Part shown: positions 63,062 to 64,000 of the stretch, piece after piece | How the letters are laid out: every line of letters begins with the position of its first letter | Numbering within the stretch: position 1 is the first letter of the stretch | Source: Macrococcus lamae | Lineage (GTDB): Bacteria > Bacillota > Bacilli > Staphylococcales > Staphylococcaceae | Reading direction: 5' to 3' | DNA: 64,000 nt | Assembly (NCBI RefSeq): GCF_004359545.1 | Contig: NZ_SCWB01000004.1 | Span: 55,544-119,543 of the forward strand | Position numbers and translations under genes: made by a program | The notes under the pieces: model-generated | Databases searched by the model: none | What the model was told of the DNA's origin: nothing | Seen by the model: the letters and a program-made list of their open reading frames with translations, nothing else

Positions 63062-64000
63062 TTATTTTTTGTCTTTACCTTCGATGTAAGTTTCTTTAAG
63101 TGTAGAGTCTCCAGCAAATTTGTGAGTAACGTAGTTCTTCACATAACCTTGACGTAGACGTGATGTACCACGCTGATACATTGGTGCAATAGCAGCATCC
63201 TCTAAGAATAATGTTTCAGCATCCTGCATTGTTGTCCAACGTTTATCAAGATCTTTTAATAAAGGTCCTTTAGCATCTTTAATCATTTGATCGTACTCTT
63301 TATTTGAGTAACCTGTCTGGTTATGTGAACCATCAGTTACAAACATATCAAGGAATGTCATTGGATCTGGATAGTCAGGGCCCCAGCCGGCAAATGCGAT
63401 GTCGTAATCACCTTTAGATTCAAGAGCAAGTTTTTGTTTGAACGGCTGTTGTTTAACTTTCAATTCAATGCCAGGAAGATTAGTTTCTACTTGTTCTTTA
63501 ACGTATTCCGCATCCTTTTTAGATACATCAGAATCATATGTTAAGAACTCTAATTTAATTTTATCTTTACCTAATTCAGCTTTTGCTTTGTCAAAGTATT
63601 TCTTAGCTTCAGCAGCATCATAATTTAAATTAGATTTAACTCCATCAATGTAATCTTTACCATCTGGTCCTTGAACAAACTCTTTAGGCATTAATGTGTC
63701 TACAGCTACTGATCCATTGTTCAGTAATTTATCAACATAATTTTCTTTATCTATGGATTTTGCAATTGCAAGACGTAAGTTTTTGTTTTCTAAATCTTTA
63801 TTTCTCGTTTTGTTAATACGTAAGAAGAATGTTGTTGCTTCTTTTTCAGTAACGAAGTTTTTATCGTTTTTGTATTTATCAACATTTTCCGGTGTTAATA
63901 CAACTGAGTCAATTTTGCCAGTAGTATAAAGATTTAATGCAGTAGCATTTTCTTTAATAACTTGATAATTGACTTGCTTTAATTTTACTTTGTCTTTATC
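63062..64000 (-). CDS. Peptide ABC transporter substrate-binding protein (OppA-like), 5' part cut off by window edge
   Basis: The open frame runs from the stop at 63062 to the right edge (312 codons) and continues beyond it, so the true start and lipoprotein signal are not seen. The visible part is the C-terminal lobe of an SBP family 5 protein. Recognisable pieces are ATALNLYTTGKIDSVVL, LRLAIAKSIDKENYVDKLL, FAGWGPDYPDPMTFLDMF and YTDK-like peptide-binding strands, ending KETYIEGKDKK. OppA proteins capture oligopeptides outside the membrane and pass them to OppBC. In staphylococci opp genes follow trpS, which supports the call. Confidence 0.92.
   Translation of the reverse strand, partial: DKDKVKLKQVNYQVIKENATALNLYTTGKIDSVVLTPENVDKYKNDKNFVTEKEATTFFLRINKTRNKDLENKNLRLAIAKSIDKENYVDKLLNNGSVAVDTLMPKEFVQGPDGKDYIDGVKSNLNYDAAEAKKYFDKAKAELGKDKIKLEFLTYDSDVSKKDAEYVKEQVETNLPGIELKVKQQPFKQKLALESKGDYDIAFAGWGPDYPDPMTFLDMFVTDGSHNQTGYSNKEYDQMIKDAKGPLLKDLDKRWTTMQDAETLFLEDAAIAPMYQRGTSRLRQGYVKNYVTHKFAGDSTLKETYIEGKDKK

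Overview
The window looks like the chromosome of a low-GC Gram-positive coccus of the family Staphylococcaceae. From about 48.6 kb to the right edge the gene order (fabI, CPA2 antiporter, mgtE, RluA-type synthase, nadK, relQ, UPF0738, CYTH, truncated haemoglobin, spxH, RsaE RNA, pepF, coiA, mecA, spx, trpS, opp) is the order I know from staphylococci. Many proteins (LcpB, TagH/TagG, UgtP, LtaA, FabI, RelQ, Spx) match recalled Staphylococcus aureus proteins closely. MurE carries the DNPAND signature of the L-lysine-adding enzyme. Divergence in the teichoic acid locus, and genes such as an orphan KinB-like kinase, point to a relative such as Macrococcus rather than S. aureus itself. The genus is an inference.

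Layout. 1-24.2 kb is a cell-wall polymer locus. It holds the wall teichoic acid core (tagA, tagB, tagD, tagG, tagH), three further glycerophosphotransferase-family proteins including a 1087-residue one with two such domains, several glycosyltransferases, an LTA-synthase-like enzyme, a UDP-ManNAc dehydrogenase, a second TagG-like permease, and the ligase lcpB. An IS30-family element whose transposase has an in-frame stop lies inside it. 24.3-30.5 kb holds the bifunctional autolysin atl, a MarR regulator, an acyltransferase and a PatA-like aminotransferase. 30.5-38.4 kb holds divergent comK and sigS-like genes, two small coupled genes, an unusual 5'-nucleotidase-like protein, an orphan histidine kinase, a Ktr potassium channel and an HtrA protease.

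38.4-48.6 kb holds terC, prfC, yueH-like, murE, the glycolipid anchor genes ugtP-ltaA facing gtaB, an AI-2E-type permease, an esterase and a 2H phosphoesterase. 48.6-64 kb is the conserved block listed above, with a FapR-type operator at the fabI promoter and the small RNA RsaE/RoxS between spxH and pepF.

How the genes fit together. TagA and TagB start the wall teichoic acid linkage unit, TagD makes CDP-glycerol, the TagF-like enzymes polymerise, TagGH exports and LcpB attaches the polymer to peptidoglycan. GtaB makes UDP-glucose for UgtP, and LtaA flips the diglucosyl-lipid that anchors lipoteichoic acid. MecA, SpxH and Spx form a proteolysis-controlled stress-response module. ComK, CoiA and MecA are competence-related.

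Both window edges cut genes: an unrecognised protein at the left and an OppA-type binding protein at the right. No tRNA, rRNA, CRISPR or prophage was seen. All family assignments rest on reading the translations and recalled homologues; no searches were run.
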